Shown here piece by piece: positions 27,808 through 36,213 of a DNA stretch of 64,000 bases. The number at the start of each line of letters is the position of its first letter. The first letter of the stretch is position 1. The notes beneath the pieces were generated by a model, which had not been told where the DNA came from, did no database searches, and saw only the letters and a list, made by a program, of their open reading frames with translations. A program made the translations under genes and the position numbers. The stretch spans positions 3,915,001 through 3,979,000 of the forward strand of contig NZ_CP024848.1 of assembly GCF_003352005.1 (NCBI RefSeq). Reading direction: 5' to 3'. This stretch comes from Oceanobacillus zhaokaii (GTDB lineage: Bacteria > Bacillota > Bacilli > Bacillales > Amphibacillaceae).

Positions 27808-29137
27808 AATGGCAACTCTTGGGATATGGAGCAATAAATTCCGAGTAATTTTATCTATCTTCGGTGTGATTATTGGCGTGTTTGCTGTAATTGTGCTTTC
27901 CTCGATTGCTCTTGGGGTGAAGGATACGGTAATGAAGCAAATGGGCGGTCTTGGTGCGGAGCAAATCATGGTCATGCCTGGGCGTGTTTTAAAGGATAAT
28001 GGGGGCGCCCATAATTTTCTGAACGGGGTTTCCAGTGTGCCTAGCACATTGACAAATAAGGATGCCGAGGAAATTGATAAGTTGGAATCCGTTGAATCCG
28101 TTACTCCACTGCTTGAAACCGTAGGAAGAGTGCAGTATGAGAATCAGAATAAGGACGCGACCACCGTTGAGGGAATGCTTGTTGGAACAAGTGATTCCTA
28201 TCAGGAAGTTGTACATACGAGCCTTGAAGATGGGCGATTTTTTACAAATGATGAGGGAGTAAATAAAGATAGAGTTGTTGTGCTGGGGAGTGGGATCCAC
28301 TCCTCGCTGCTGAATCAGAAACAGAATCAAATGGAAGCTGAGACGAAAAAGCGTGCGGAGCCGGAGGAGAAAAAGTGGTGGCAAAAGCTTTTGGACAAGG
28401 TCACGGGTACAACTGTGAATGCTGAAGAGGCACCGGCACTTAAGGAAAGTCTGGTTGGCAAAGAAGTGATCATCCAGGAAGAGGCCTTCACCGTCGTTGG
28501 TGTGCTCCAATCGGAAGCAACACTAGGAATGACATCCGATAATAGCATCTTGATGCCAGTACAAACTGCACTCGATGTAACAAGTACAGAAAATTTAACG
28601 AGCATCTATGTCAAAGCGGGTTCGATTGCCAACCTCGATCAGGTGGAAAAAGAGGTGCATGGTGCTGTCAGACAGAATCATGAGGAGGCTGATTTCAGCA
28701 CGGTCAAGCAAACGGAAATGCTTGAAGCAATTGAAACCGTAACAAAAATCCTGCAAGTCATGCTTATCGGCATCACTGCAACTGCACTATTCATCAGTGG
28801 CGCTGGCATCATGAACGTGATGGTGATGTCTGTTCGGGAACGAACGCGAGAGATCGGGATACGCAAAGCACTAGGTGCATCCACCACAGAGATTTTATTG
28901 CAATTTTTCTTTGAAACAATTTTACTATGCCTTGCAGGAGGCATCATTGGCCTGCTCTTAGGCTACGGATTTGTCGAATGGTGGAACGGAATAATTACGA
29001 TCTTCCCGCTCGTGCTGCCAATATGGGTCGTTCAGCTCGCACTCGGCTCGTCCATCTTAATCGGCTGTATTTGCGGTGTATATCCAGCAATTAAAGCAGC
29101 GAGATTGCAGCCGAGTCGGGCGTTGCGGTTTGAGTAG
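27785..29137 (+). CDS. MacB-type ABC transporter permease
   Basis: A 450-residue FtsX/MacB-fold subunit: helix 1 at about 18-42, a large extracytoplasmic domain (about 45-315), then three helices (about 322-345, 375-398, 410-432). IMNVMVMSVRERTREIGIRKALGAS is the coupling helix motif of this group. The outer domain has a charged insertion, KKWWQKLLDKVTGTTVNAEE. No HlyD-like adaptor and no two-component system are adjacent, so the cargo (peptide, antibiotic or lipoprotein) cannot be inferred. Confidence 0.88.
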   Translation: MKLVKAFKMATLGIWSNKFRVILSIFGVIIGVFAVIVLSSIALGVKDTVMKQMGGLGAEQIMVMPGRVLKDNGGAHNFLNGVSSVPSTLTNKDAEEIDKLESVESVTPLLETVGRVQYENQNKDATTVEGMLVGTSDSYQEVVHTSLEDGRFFTNDEGVNKDRVVVLGSGIHSSLLNQKQNQMEAETKKRAEPEEKKWWQKLLDKVTGTTVNAEEAPALKESLVGKEVIIQEEAFTVVGVLQSEATLGMTSDNSILMPVQTALDVTSTENLTSIYVKAGSIANLDQVEKEVHGAVRQNHEEADFSTVKQTEMLEAIETVTKILQVMLIGITATALFISGAGIMNVMVMSVRERTREIGIRKALGASTTEILLQFFFETILLCLAGGIIGLLLGYGFVEWWNGIITIFPLVLPIWVVQLALGSSILIGCICGVYPAIKAARLQPSRALRFE

Positions 29138-29249
29138 CTGGTGGGATGTCATGCAGTTGGCATCTTCCTGGCTGCTAAGAGTATAGCTATGAATTAATTA
29201 TCTAGTAAATGCCTTGATTGAGGCAGATTACTGATTAGAAGTACCTATG

Positions 29250-29300
29250 ATAATAGGGAGGATAAAACAGCATAAATCCTGCTTTTATCCTCCCTATTAT
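29250..29300. terminator. Strong bidirectional terminator between the ABC operon and queT
   Basis: Perfect 18-bp arms (29250-29267 and 29283-29300) around a 15-nt loop, in a convergent intergenic region, with A/T tracts on both sides. Confidence 0.9.
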
Positions 29301-29314
29301 TATACTTTCCATAT

Positions 29315-29824
29315 TTATTTTGCCAAATCAATCTTTTTATTCACTATATAAATCATGATACCACCGATAGACATAGATAATAGTTCACCAAGCCCGACCG
29401 TTAAATAAGTCATCCAAAATGGCAAACCAAATACAAGATGTAATTGTCCAGCAACAGTAAACATAGACAAAGCAAAAATAATCGCTGTCACAGCCATCTT
29501 CAGCTTTAGATTTTTCATGTTTTTTGTTAAAGCTCTTGAAAGAATCAGAACAAGAAGGGTTGCAATCCCACCGACTGGGACATCGAGAAACCACATTGGT
29601 GACATGAAGTTGACGATAACTACCCCAAGTGTTACCGCTACGATATAGCGCTTATGGAAGATTGCAAGGTAATTAAACATTTCCGACAGCCTAAGCTGGA
29701 TCGCTCCAAAGCTAATAACGGATAAGATGAGGGTTACTGCAACATACAGCGCAGCAACGAGACCTACCTTTGTCAGGTCTTGAGCAGAAGTGTGTGACGT
29801 TTCCTGATACGTCTGTGTATTCAT
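29315..29824 (-). CDS. queT: Queuosine-precursor ECF transporter substrate-binding subunit
   Basis: A 169-residue integral membrane S-component with about five to six helices. VGLVAALYVAVTLILSVISFGAIQLRLSEMFNYLAIFHKRYI, with the AIQLRLSE block, is characteristic of QueT. It works with a shared ECF energizing module (EcfA/A'/T) encoded elsewhere to import preQ1/preQ0-type precursors for tRNA queuosine. The start is ATG 29824, 8 nt after AAAGGAG. That same ribosome site is base-paired in the riboswitch-like leader, so translation is probably preQ1-controlled. Confidence 0.9.
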   Translation of the reverse strand: MNTQTYQETSHTSAQDLTKVGLVAALYVAVTLILSVISFGAIQLRLSEMFNYLAIFHKRYIVAVTLGVVIVNFMSPMWFLDVPVGGIATLLVLILSRALTKNMKNLKLKMAVTAIIFALSMFTVAGQLHLVFGLPFWMTYLTVGLGELLSMSIGGIMIYIVNKKIDLAK

Positions 29825-29830
29825 TTCCAT

Positions 29831-29917
29831 TTCTCCTTTGTAAAATAGCACGTCGCTATTTTAGTAATAACTATGGCCAAAGGATGAGAGCATATTCGCC
29901 CTGACTAAGTGCCATAG
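29831..29917 (-). ncRNA. preQ1-II-like riboswitch leader of queT
   Basis: On the minus strand, in order: CTATGGC (29917-29911), then CTTAG, a small insert hairpin (AGGGC/GCTCT), TCCTTT (29884-29879), GGCCATAG (29878-29871) closing the first stem, an ATTAC linker, a perfect hairpin AAAATAGC/GCTATTTT (29862-29842), then ACAAAGGAGAA. TCCTTT is complementary to AAAGGA of the ribosome site, so the fold is an H-type pseudoknot that hides it. This is the arrangement I know for preQ1-II: stem, CUUAG, anti-SD, stem closure, AUUAC, hairpin, CAAAGGAG. The CTTAG, ATTAC and CAAAGGAG elements are all where expected. Confidence 0.8.
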
Positions 29918-29975
29918 TGCAAGCATTAAAGCTAACTAGAGTAGTATAACAGAGGGGGTGAAAAATGAATAGGGC

Positions 29976-30731
29976 TTATTTCATGGTCCACCCTCCATCA
30001 ATAGGTATAACCGTACCATGGATATAATCCGCTGCTTCGCTTGCAATAAACAGCGTGAGACTTGCAACTTCCGAAGGGCTGGCCCATCTTCCTGCAGGTG
30101 TTTCCTCCGCCACCCATTTAGCCATCTTCGCGTCTCCCTCAAAATCCGCCTTATTCATCAGCGTTTCAATTGCCCCGGGAGCTAGTGCGTTCGCACGGAT
30201 TCCTTCTCGAACATAATCATAATCAAGCTGCTTCGTATAGCCTATAATCGCATGCTTTGAAGCGGTATATGCTGCTCCCCCGCCACCAGCGACAAAACCT
30301 GCAATTGAAGCCATGTTCACGATGACGCCCTTTTTCCGATTCAGCATATGGACCAAGACTGCATTCGTTACATGGTATGTCCCTTTTAAATTCGTATCAA
30401 TTACACGATCCCACAATGCCTCATTTGTTTCCAATGTCTTTGCATAGCCATCGAGTACACCCGCTGTATTAAGAAGGATATCAACTTGCCCATATTGCTC
30501 AATGGCTCTGTGAACAGCTGTTTCAACATCACGCTTCTCACGTACACTTCCAAGTGCATAATCAAATTTGTCACCATATGTATTTTTTAACCTGACGAGA
30601 CCATCTTCCTTTAAATCTATTGCAAACACAGTTGCACCTTGCTTTAAAAAAGCTTCAGCCTGTGCATATCCTATTCCAGAATTTGCGCCTGTTACAAACA
30701 CAATTTTTTCTTCAAACTCATTAAAATGCAT
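29976..30731 (-). CDS. SDR family oxidoreductase (FabG-like)
   Basis: A 251-residue classical short-chain dehydrogenase. NAD(P)-binding TGANSGIG is near residue 15, the NTAG motif at about 88, and the catalytic Ser-Tyr-Lys set in MASIAGFVAGGGGAAYTASKH. The C-terminal VIPIDGGWTMK is typical of the 3-oxoacyl-ACP reductase-like group. Substrate unknown. ATG 30731 is chosen because AAGGTGAG lies 4-5 nt upstream. It follows the DUF2829 gene on the same strand, but a terminator-like hairpin sits between them. Confidence 0.88.
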   Translation of the reverse strand: MHFNEFEEKIVFVTGANSGIGYAQAEAFLKQGATVFAIDLKEDGLVRLKNTYGDKFDYALGSVREKRDVETAVHRAIEQYGQVDILLNTAGVLDGYAKTLETNEALWDRVIDTNLKGTYHVTNAVLVHMLNRKKGVIVNMASIAGFVAGGGGAAYTASKHAIIGYTKQLDYDYVREGIRANALAPGAIETLMNKADFEGDAKMAKWVAEETPAGRWASPSEVASLTLFIASEAADYIHGTVIPIDGGWTMK

Positions 30732-30754
30732 ATTTCTCACCTTCAATCAGAAAA

Positions 30755-30773
30755 GCCCATGCGACACATGGGC
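30755..30773 (-). terminator. Hairpin between the DUF2829 gene and the SDR gene
   Basis: Perfect 7-bp arms GCCCATG/CATGGGC with a 5-nt loop, followed on the minus strand by TTTTC. It lies only about 20 bp before the SDR start codon, so it may be a partial terminator or attenuator. Confidence 0.6.
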
Positions 30774-30782
30774 AGCCTTCTA

Positions 30783-31004
30783 TTATTCAACAATTTTCCA
30801 ATCATCTGCCAGCAAGTCACAAACCGTTGGCGTAAACATCGTGTAGCCTTCTCCCTCAACATTAATCAAGAAATAAGGGTTCAATTTCTCACCTTCAACC
30901 GTAGTCTCACCAACTAATTTTACATATAGCTCAGCTCCTGGCCATCCTTCACGAATAATCTTCTCTCCAGCTTTCAAACGAGGTAAAATATCTTCAAATT
31001 TCAC
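30783..31004 (-). CDS. DUF2829 (Tad2-like) small protein
   Basis: A 73-residue protein, FEDILPRLKAGEKIIREGW...YVKL...NPYFLINVEGEGYTMFTPTVCDLLADDWKIVE. The LKAGxKIxRxGW start and DLLADDWxIV end define DUF2829. Phage members (Tad2) bind and sequester the cyclic-ADP-ribose signal of Thoeris immunity; chromosomal members have no assigned role. No phage genes surround it, so it may be a domesticated copy or a protein with another ligand. Confidence 0.8.
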   Translation of the reverse strand: MKFEDILPRLKAGEKIIREGWPGAELYVKLVGETTVEGEKLNPYFLINVEGEGYTMFTPTVCDLLADDWKIVE

Positions 31005-31178
31005 ATTAGTTCATCCTTTATCTATTGATATGAAAAAGTATAAGGGAATACTTTGGGAATTACAATGGATGTGCAACCGTTAGCTGGTTGTTTGCTTAAA
31101 ACCAAAAAGGGGAGCTATAAGAAAACAATAAGCAGATGAACTACCAGCCTAATGTGAGGATCATTTACGCTGAAGAAA

Positions 31179-31221
31179 AGGACAATTTTCCGGAAGATGC
31201 ATTAACCTGAAAAATTGTCCT
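31179..31221 (-). terminator. Terminator downstream of the VOC gene
   Basis: AGGACAATTTT (31179-31189) pairs with AAAATTGTCCT (31211-31221); on the minus strand it is followed by TTTTCTTC. Confidence 0.7.
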
Positions 31222-31266
31222 ATGATGAATATTTTTATTACTGCGCTGACTCACTTTTACAGAATT

Positions 31267-31662
31267 CTATTTGGCGTTCTCGTCGGGCTGATGAATTCCA
31301 AATATATTTCCCTCGGTATCATGATAGTATCCCTGCCATGCCATACCTGGCAGTGCATATTTTGGCATGGCAACCTTACCGCCATTGTTAATAATCTGTT
31401 TCTCCGCTGCATCATAATCTTCAACACCAATTGTACAAGCAAAAGCATTCAAAGCCTGGTTAACTTCCGGCGGGGCACTTTGGCGCTGCATTAAAGCTCC
31501 ATTGATTCCGAGTTCACTTTCATCGCCAGTCACTGCTCCAGCGTAAGGCATTCCTGCATATTCACTCCAGTCTTGAAATGTCCATCCAAATACCTCACCA
31601 TAAAACTTCTGAGCTCTTTCCATATCATCTACATGAATTTCGAAATGAATTAATCTTCCCAT
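31267..31662 (-). CDS. VOC family protein (CFP32-like glyoxalase)
   Basis: A 131-residue VOC protein: MGRLIHFEIHVDDMERAQKFYGEVFGWTFQDW at the start, with His at position 6 as a probable metal ligand, and MAWQGYYHDTEGNIFGIHQPDE at the end. Resembles the widespread putative glyoxalase/extradiol-type family of unknown substrate. Unrelated in detail to the VOC gene at 2426. GGAGG ribosome site; monocistronic. Confidence 0.85.
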   Translation of the reverse strand: MGRLIHFEIHVDDMERAQKFYGEVFGWTFQDWSEYAGMPYAGAVTGDESELGINGALMQRQSAPPEVNQALNAFACTIGVEDYDAAEKQIINNGGKVAMPKYALPGMAWQGYYHDTEGNIFGIHQPDENAK

Positions 31663-31825
31663 GCATGATTTCCTCCTAAATTTTAATCGTATTTTTCTTC
31701 TATTATTCTATAATTATTGTCTACCCATTGTCTTGTTACACTCTCTTATTATAATAAATATAGGAATTTAATCAATTAAAATAGTAAATAATATTGTAAA
31801 TATTCATTCATTATATCACCTATAC

Positions 31826-31857
31826 AAAAAAATTAGACCCACTCCAAAGAGCGAGTC
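31826..31857 (-). terminator. Intrinsic terminator of the manganese catalase gene
   Basis: GACTCGCTC pairs with GAGTGGGTC (with wobble pairs) on the minus strand, followed by seven T. Confidence 0.75.
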
Positions 31858-31862
31858 ATTAA

Positions 31863-32723
31863 TTATCTATTCATGTCACTTATTCCTGGAGCGTGTTCAT
31901 TTGGCATCTCAGGCATAACTGGAACTGGATAACCTGCTGGTGGAGGAGTAACCTGAAGTTCCCCACCATTCCTGCTTGGGGATTCCCCCGAGAAAATCTC
32001 TGCCATTGAAGTATCATCCAGCCTAAAATTAAACTGGGCATTGTGGAAGCCCATTTCTACATACTTCCGGCATTCAGGGTATTTATTTATATCATAGTTC
32101 GGAACGGGGAACAATTTGCCCCAGTCTACTCCAAGTGTTTCAAGCGCTTTGGCAAATGCATTTTGATGCGCATTGTCGCGAACGATTAGAAATGCAAGTG
32201 TTTCCCTAAACGTTTTATTTGAACTCATTTCATATATTCTTGACTTTTGCAGTACCCCAGTTGATTCCAATGTAAGGTTATCCAACAAGTCTCCTATCAA
32301 ATTCCCATGACTGTACACCCAAGACCCATTCCACGGATTTCCTGCTGCATCTACTGGAAGAGAAGCTTGTGCACCAACAATATAATGATGGGGATTGGCA
32401 TTGTCTTGCTTCACTGGGCTTGACAATGGTGCCCCACTTGGACTATCCGAACCTACCCCTTGCTCCCCGGATTCATTCAGCAAATGGTTGATAGTCGTCT
32501 GCACAAGTTCAACATGCGCAATCTCTTCTAAAAAAATCCCCCGGAGCAAATCTCTGTATTTCTTCTCCGTTCCGCGGAAATTTGAACTCTGGAAAAAATA
32601 CTGCATCATCGTACGCATTTCCCCAAAATGTCCGCCAAGGATTTCCTGCATTACTTTTGCTGCAGCTGGATCAGGTTTATCAGGAACAATAATATTAATT
32701 AAATCTTCTCTGTAAAAATACAT
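31863..32723 (-). CDS. Manganese catalase (YdbD-like)
   Basis: A 286-residue non-haem dimanganese catalase that disproportionates hydrogen peroxide. The four-helix ligand set is visible: E35 in GEMRTMMQYF, E67 and H70 in LEEIAHVE, Glu in LTLESTGVLQK (near 150) and His in RDNAHQNAF (near 180). The proline-rich C-terminus (VTPPPAGYPVPVMPEMP) is typical of Bacillus members, some of which are spore-coat proteins. Spore association is possible but not shown by the sequence. Monocistronic. Confidence 0.92.
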   Translation of the reverse strand: MYFYREDLINIIVPDKPDPAAAKVMQEILGGHFGEMRTMMQYFFQSSNFRGTEKKYRDLLRGIFLEEIAHVELVQTTINHLLNESGEQGVGSDSPSGAPLSSPVKQDNANPHHYIVGAQASLPVDAAGNPWNGSWVYSHGNLIGDLLDNLTLESTGVLQKSRIYEMSSNKTFRETLAFLIVRDNAHQNAFAKALETLGVDWGKLFPVPNYDINKYPECRKYVEMGFHNAQFNFRLDDTSMAEIFSGESPSRNGGELQVTPPPAGYPVPVMPEMPNEHAPGISDMNR

Positions 32724-32956
32724 GTTGTTACCTCTCCTTCACTTTTTTAGGCACACGGCCATTTCCTATAATTTGGCTTGTTGAGAGATAGAATATACTT
32801 ACTTTTTTAATAGGGACTTATCATGAATAAAAAATACAGCACTTTTAATAACATTTTTTTTCAAAAATAAGACATTCTAATAAAGATTTAAGCTTCCGGC
32901 TACATTTGATGTCTTTTAGCTATTTTTTATACCTACGATCGAAGGGAGATTTTCTT

Positions 32957-33631
32957 GTGAAATTGTATCAAGTAAGAAAGGGACAATTTGTTTATTACAA
33001 CAACCAGTTACATAAGGTCTATGGGATAAAAGCAATGTATAAACAATCCATTCATCTTATAAGACTAAGGGATTTAACACAGCATTTAGCCAAATCAGCA
33101 GAAGTGGAAAGATATAAACCAAAGGAACTTGACAGCTTTAATTTCAATCAAAAAGCATATACGCTCAGGAATAGAAAAGCTGAAGAAGGAGATTATATTT
33201 TAATTCACAATCCGAGGCCAGATTCGTTGGATACTTATTTTCTAAATGAAATCGAAATGGTAGAAAAAGCAGATAATAAAGGGATCATCACAACTAACTC
33301 TCACGGTGTCAAGCACAATGAGTATCTTTTAATGGAACCGGGTCGTGATAAGGACAGTTACCCAATTGATTTTAAAGACATTCAAACTGTTGACTCAGCA
33401 AACTTAGATGATATGGAACTTCAAAATTTAAGTGATTTAAACAGTGAGTTGTTACCATCCATAGGAGACATATATAAGAAGAATGACAATAATAAAATTT
33501 TAGAAACAATGGTTATTGCAATTAGTGCCCAAGCGGTTTATCTGGGAGGCGGCTTAGAAGTATCGCCGGTAGAGCTGATGAATGATGACAATTGGGAATT
33601 TCTTTATAACCTTCAAGACTACGAAGAGTAA
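32957..33631 (+). CDS. Conserved-looking protein of unknown function
   Basis: A 224-residue soluble, acidic protein that I do not recognise. I take GTG 32957, since GGGAG lies 9 nt upstream; the frame extends to 32906 without a ribosome site. The N-terminus KLYQVRKGQFVYYNNQLHKVYGIK looks like a small beta-barrel (SH3-like or KOW-like) segment, followed by YKPKELDSFNFNQKAYTLRNRKAEEGDYILIHNPRPDS. No membrane segments. It is 91 bp upstream of the BCCT gene on the same strand. Confidence 0.6.
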   Translation: MKLYQVRKGQFVYYNNQLHKVYGIKAMYKQSIHLIRLRDLTQHLAKSAEVERYKPKELDSFNFNQKAYTLRNRKAEEGDYILIHNPRPDSLDTYFLNEIEMVEKADNKGIITTNSHGVKHNEYLLMEPGRDKDSYPIDFKDIQTVDSANLDDMELQNLSDLNSELLPSIGDIYKKNDNNKILETMVIAISAQAVYLGGGLEVSPVELMNDDNWEFLYNLQDYEE

Positions 33632-33657
33632 GTTTATCTTTATATTAATTCAATTTT

Positions 33658-33683
33658 ATAAGAAAGCTTTTAAACTTTCTTAT
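33658..33683 (+). terminator. Weak hairpin before the BCCT gene
   Basis: Perfect 9-bp arms ATAAGAAAG/CTTTCTTAT with an 8-nt loop but no T-tract; may be a weak terminator or a leader hairpin. Confidence 0.35.
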
Positions 33684-33722
33684 CTACCACAAAAAATGCT
33701 TTTACCTTACTAGGAGGTTTCT

Positions 33723-35249
33723 ATGAACAGCAAAAGCAGAAAAGGAAATAGTGTTTTTATTGTTTCATTATTACTTACCCTCACTTTTATAATTTGGGGG
33801 GTATTTTTTACAGATAATCTCGCTTATGTTACCAATATCGTCTATAACGGGTCAATTGATTACCTCGGATGGCTATATCTCGGTGCAACGCTATTCTTTG
33901 TGATATTTTCTATTTATTTACTGTTTTCCAAATACGGTGATATTCGGCTCGGTAAAAAAACAGACCGGCCAGATTTCAATACCGTTTCTTGGTTTGCAAT
34001 GTTGTTTGGTGCCGGGATGGGGATAGGAATTGTATATTGGGGTGTTGCCGAACCAGTTACCCATTACACAAACCCTCCTTACGGGGAACCTTATACGATT
34101 GAAGCAGCCAATACTGCAATGAAATTCACCTTCTTCCATTGGGGCTTGGACCCATGGGCAATCTATACGGTTATTGGGTTAGCCCTTGCCTTTTTTCAAT
34201 ATAACAAAAGGCTTCCTGCAGCCATTAGTTCCGCATTCTATCCAATACTTGGCGATAAAATTTACGGACCAATAGGAAAAACGATTGATATACTGTCTGT
34301 TTTTGCAACAGTTTTTGGCATTGCAACATCTCTGGGTCTTGGTGCGATGCAGGTTACCGCGGGAATGCATGACATATTCGGTATTCCTAATACGCTATTC
34401 ATCCAGCTGATTGTTATTGCAGTCGCAACGGTCATTTTTATCATCTCCATTAATACAGGGTTAGAGCGAGGAATCCAATACTTATCGAATACAGCGATGA
34501 TTTTATCTTTTGCTATTATGCTGTTGATTTTAATTATTGGGCCAACCTTGACTATAATTAAAGTCTTTTTTAATACAACGGGTCTCTATATTAGTGATTT
34601 TATCCCTATGAGCTTAAGGCTAATCCCCTTTGGTGAAGGGGAAGAATGGATTGCATCATGGACCCTATTTTATTGGGCATGGTGGATTGCCTGGGCTCCA
34701 TTTGTCGGAATGTTTATTGCCCGGGTTTCAAAAGGAAGGACAGTAAGGGAGTTTGTGATAGGCGTATTGATTGTCCCTACTCTCGGAACATGTTTATGGA
34801 TGTCCATTTTCGGCGGATCTGCCTTAGAACTTGTTCAACAAGCGGGGAATGAAAACCTGGCCGCCTATATTTCCGAAAATGTATCATTGTCTATTTTTAC
34901 ATTTTTCGATTACCTCCCGTTAAATTCATTGCTAAGTATTTTGGGATTTGCTGTCGTGGCCATTTATTATATAACCGTTGCCGACACAGCAACCTTTGTA
35001 CTTGGTATGTTAAGTGAAGGTGGAACATTAAACCCTTCAAATAAAATTAAAGTAACATGGGGTGTCATTCAATCAGGCTTAGCTGCAGTTTTGCTATTAG
35101 CTGGTGGCTTAGAAGTATTGCAAACGGCTTCCATCGCTGCTGCTCTCCCTTTCACTATCATACTAATTGTTATGACCTTCTCATTACTGAAAGGATTAAA
35201 TAGTGAAGTTGAAGTACAAAAAGGGAATAAAAGAATTAGGAACTCTTAA
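33723..35249 (+). CDS. BCCT-family glycine betaine/choline transporter (OpuD-like)
   Basis: A 508-residue, 12-helix Na+-coupled transporter for osmoprotectants. WFAMLFGAGMGIGIVYWGVAEPVTHY is the glycine-rich helix 3 region and TLFYWAWWIAWAPFVGMFIARVSKGRTVREF the aromatic betaine-site helix 8, both diagnostic of BetP/OpuD proteins. It lets the cell accumulate betaine under salt stress, in line with a halotolerant lifestyle. TAGGAGG ribosome site; ends at a strong terminator. Confidence 0.93.
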   Translation: MNSKSRKGNSVFIVSLLLTLTFIIWGVFFTDNLAYVTNIVYNGSIDYLGWLYLGATLFFVIFSIYLLFSKYGDIRLGKKTDRPDFNTVSWFAMLFGAGMGIGIVYWGVAEPVTHYTNPPYGEPYTIEAANTAMKFTFFHWGLDPWAIYTVIGLALAFFQYNKRLPAAISSAFYPILGDKIYGPIGKTIDILSVFATVFGIATSLGLGAMQVTAGMHDIFGIPNTLFIQLIVIAVATVIFIISINTGLERGIQYLSNTAMILSFAIMLLILIIGPTLTIIKVFFNTTGLYISDFIPMSLRLIPFGEGEEWIASWTLFYWAWWIAWAPFVGMFIARVSKGRTVREFVIGVLIVPTLGTCLWMSIFGGSALELVQQAGNENLAAYISENVSLSIFTFFDYLPLNSLLSILGFAVVAIYYITVADTATFVLGMLSEGGTLNPSNKIKVTWGVIQSGLAAVLLLAGGLEVLQTASIAAALPFTIILIVMTFSLLKGLNSEVEVQKGNKRIRNS

Positions 35250-35261
35250 AAGAAATGAAAT

Positions 35262-35303
35262 AAAAAACTCCTTGATTTTCTTCAGTGATCAGGGAGTTTT
35301 TTT
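35262..35303 (+). terminator. Intrinsic terminator of the BCCT gene
   Basis: AAAAAACTCCTTGAT pairs with ATCAGGGAGTTTTTT (one bulge), followed by T residues. Confidence 0.88.
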
Positions 35304-35384
35304 AAAAAGGAATTCATTTGGCAAGAAAACACCCTTTGCTCCACGAATCCCCGCTATACCAGTAAATTTCTGCTGTGGCACCTG

Positions 35385-35912
35385 TCACTCACAGTCATCA
35401 TCCTTGTTTTCGTCTGATTTTTTCAAGTCATCACGCTGGAAGTCACTGTGCTTTCCATAGCGTATCAAATCATAGACGATCCTTCCGTTGCTGGGCTGCC
35501 CATTTGGTTGGTACATAGGAATGGCATCAAATAGAAGAAAGTAAAAGGCGTAAAAGATAAACTGGTTCCAAAACGATTGATTTTGCAGTACGCCATTTGC
35601 TAGTAAAGCATTGAGGGTCAGTGCAACCGCTAAATTGGTCAGCATGGGGGCACTGTAAACAAATACATGCGCCCATTTGGTATTTATTTCAAGCGAATCG
35701 TAATGAGACCAGCTGAACATAAAGTAAAATTTCCGCACATCAATTATCCAGAATTTACAAAGGCTCGGTCCTGTTCCAATCGTAATGGTAATGCCCTTCG
35801 CACCTAATAATTTCCCTGCAATAAAATACCCCAATTCCCTGATAAGGGATACGGCAGGCAGAATGATAAACACGGATAAAGTCAGTCTCAGGAAATCACT
35901 GACGCCAAACAT
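35385..35912 (-). CDS. M50-like membrane protein lacking the zinc-protease motif
   Basis: A 175-residue protein with about four helices. It aligns in pattern with small Bacillus M50 (site-2 protease-like) proteins: the expected HExxH is replaced by R25-E-L-G-Y29 within IRELGYFIAGKLLGAKGITITIGTGP, so both zinc-binding histidines are lost. The usual C-terminal Asp/Gly motif is also altered (FDAIPMYQPNGQPSNGRIVYDLIRYG). It should be catalytically inactive and may bind substrate or a partner. The tail is acidic (SDENKDDDCE). A short decayed copy of its middle part is at 56201-56255. Confidence 0.75.
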   Translation of the reverse strand: MFGVSDFLRLTLSVFIILPAVSLIRELGYFIAGKLLGAKGITITIGTGPSLCKFWIIDVRKFYFMFSWSHYDSLEINTKWAHVFVYSAPMLTNLAVALTLNALLANGVLQNQSFWNQFIFYAFYFLLFDAIPMYQPNGQPSNGRIVYDLIRYGKHSDFQRDDLKKSDENKDDDCE

Positions 35913-36117
35913 TCTAACCCACCTTCCTTAAGATAAATCATTCTGCGTTTCACAACCGCAGCATATTATCCTAATTACCCGGAAAACGGCTGAATTAACC
36001 ATATAAGAGTGGCGTGAAACCAGCTTAGCAACAGCGAAAATGCTGTGAAGTCAAGTGCATTGATTTATAGAGTGTTATAGACAAAGAAATTGGCAAGCAC
36101 TTATAGAAAGGGAAATA

Positions 36118-36155
36118 AAAATAATGCTGCTTCACGAAATGAGCAGCATTATTTT
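36118..36155 (-). terminator. Intrinsic terminator of selO
   Basis: Perfect 14-bp arms (36118-36131, 36142-36155) with a 10-nt loop and T-rich sequence on the minus strand. The rest of the 301-bp gap 35913-36213 shows nothing else. Confidence 0.85.
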
Positions 36156-36213
36156 GGACTAATCGTAAACCATGACAATCTATTAACGTTCCTAATTTCT
36201 CTAAATAATTTTA

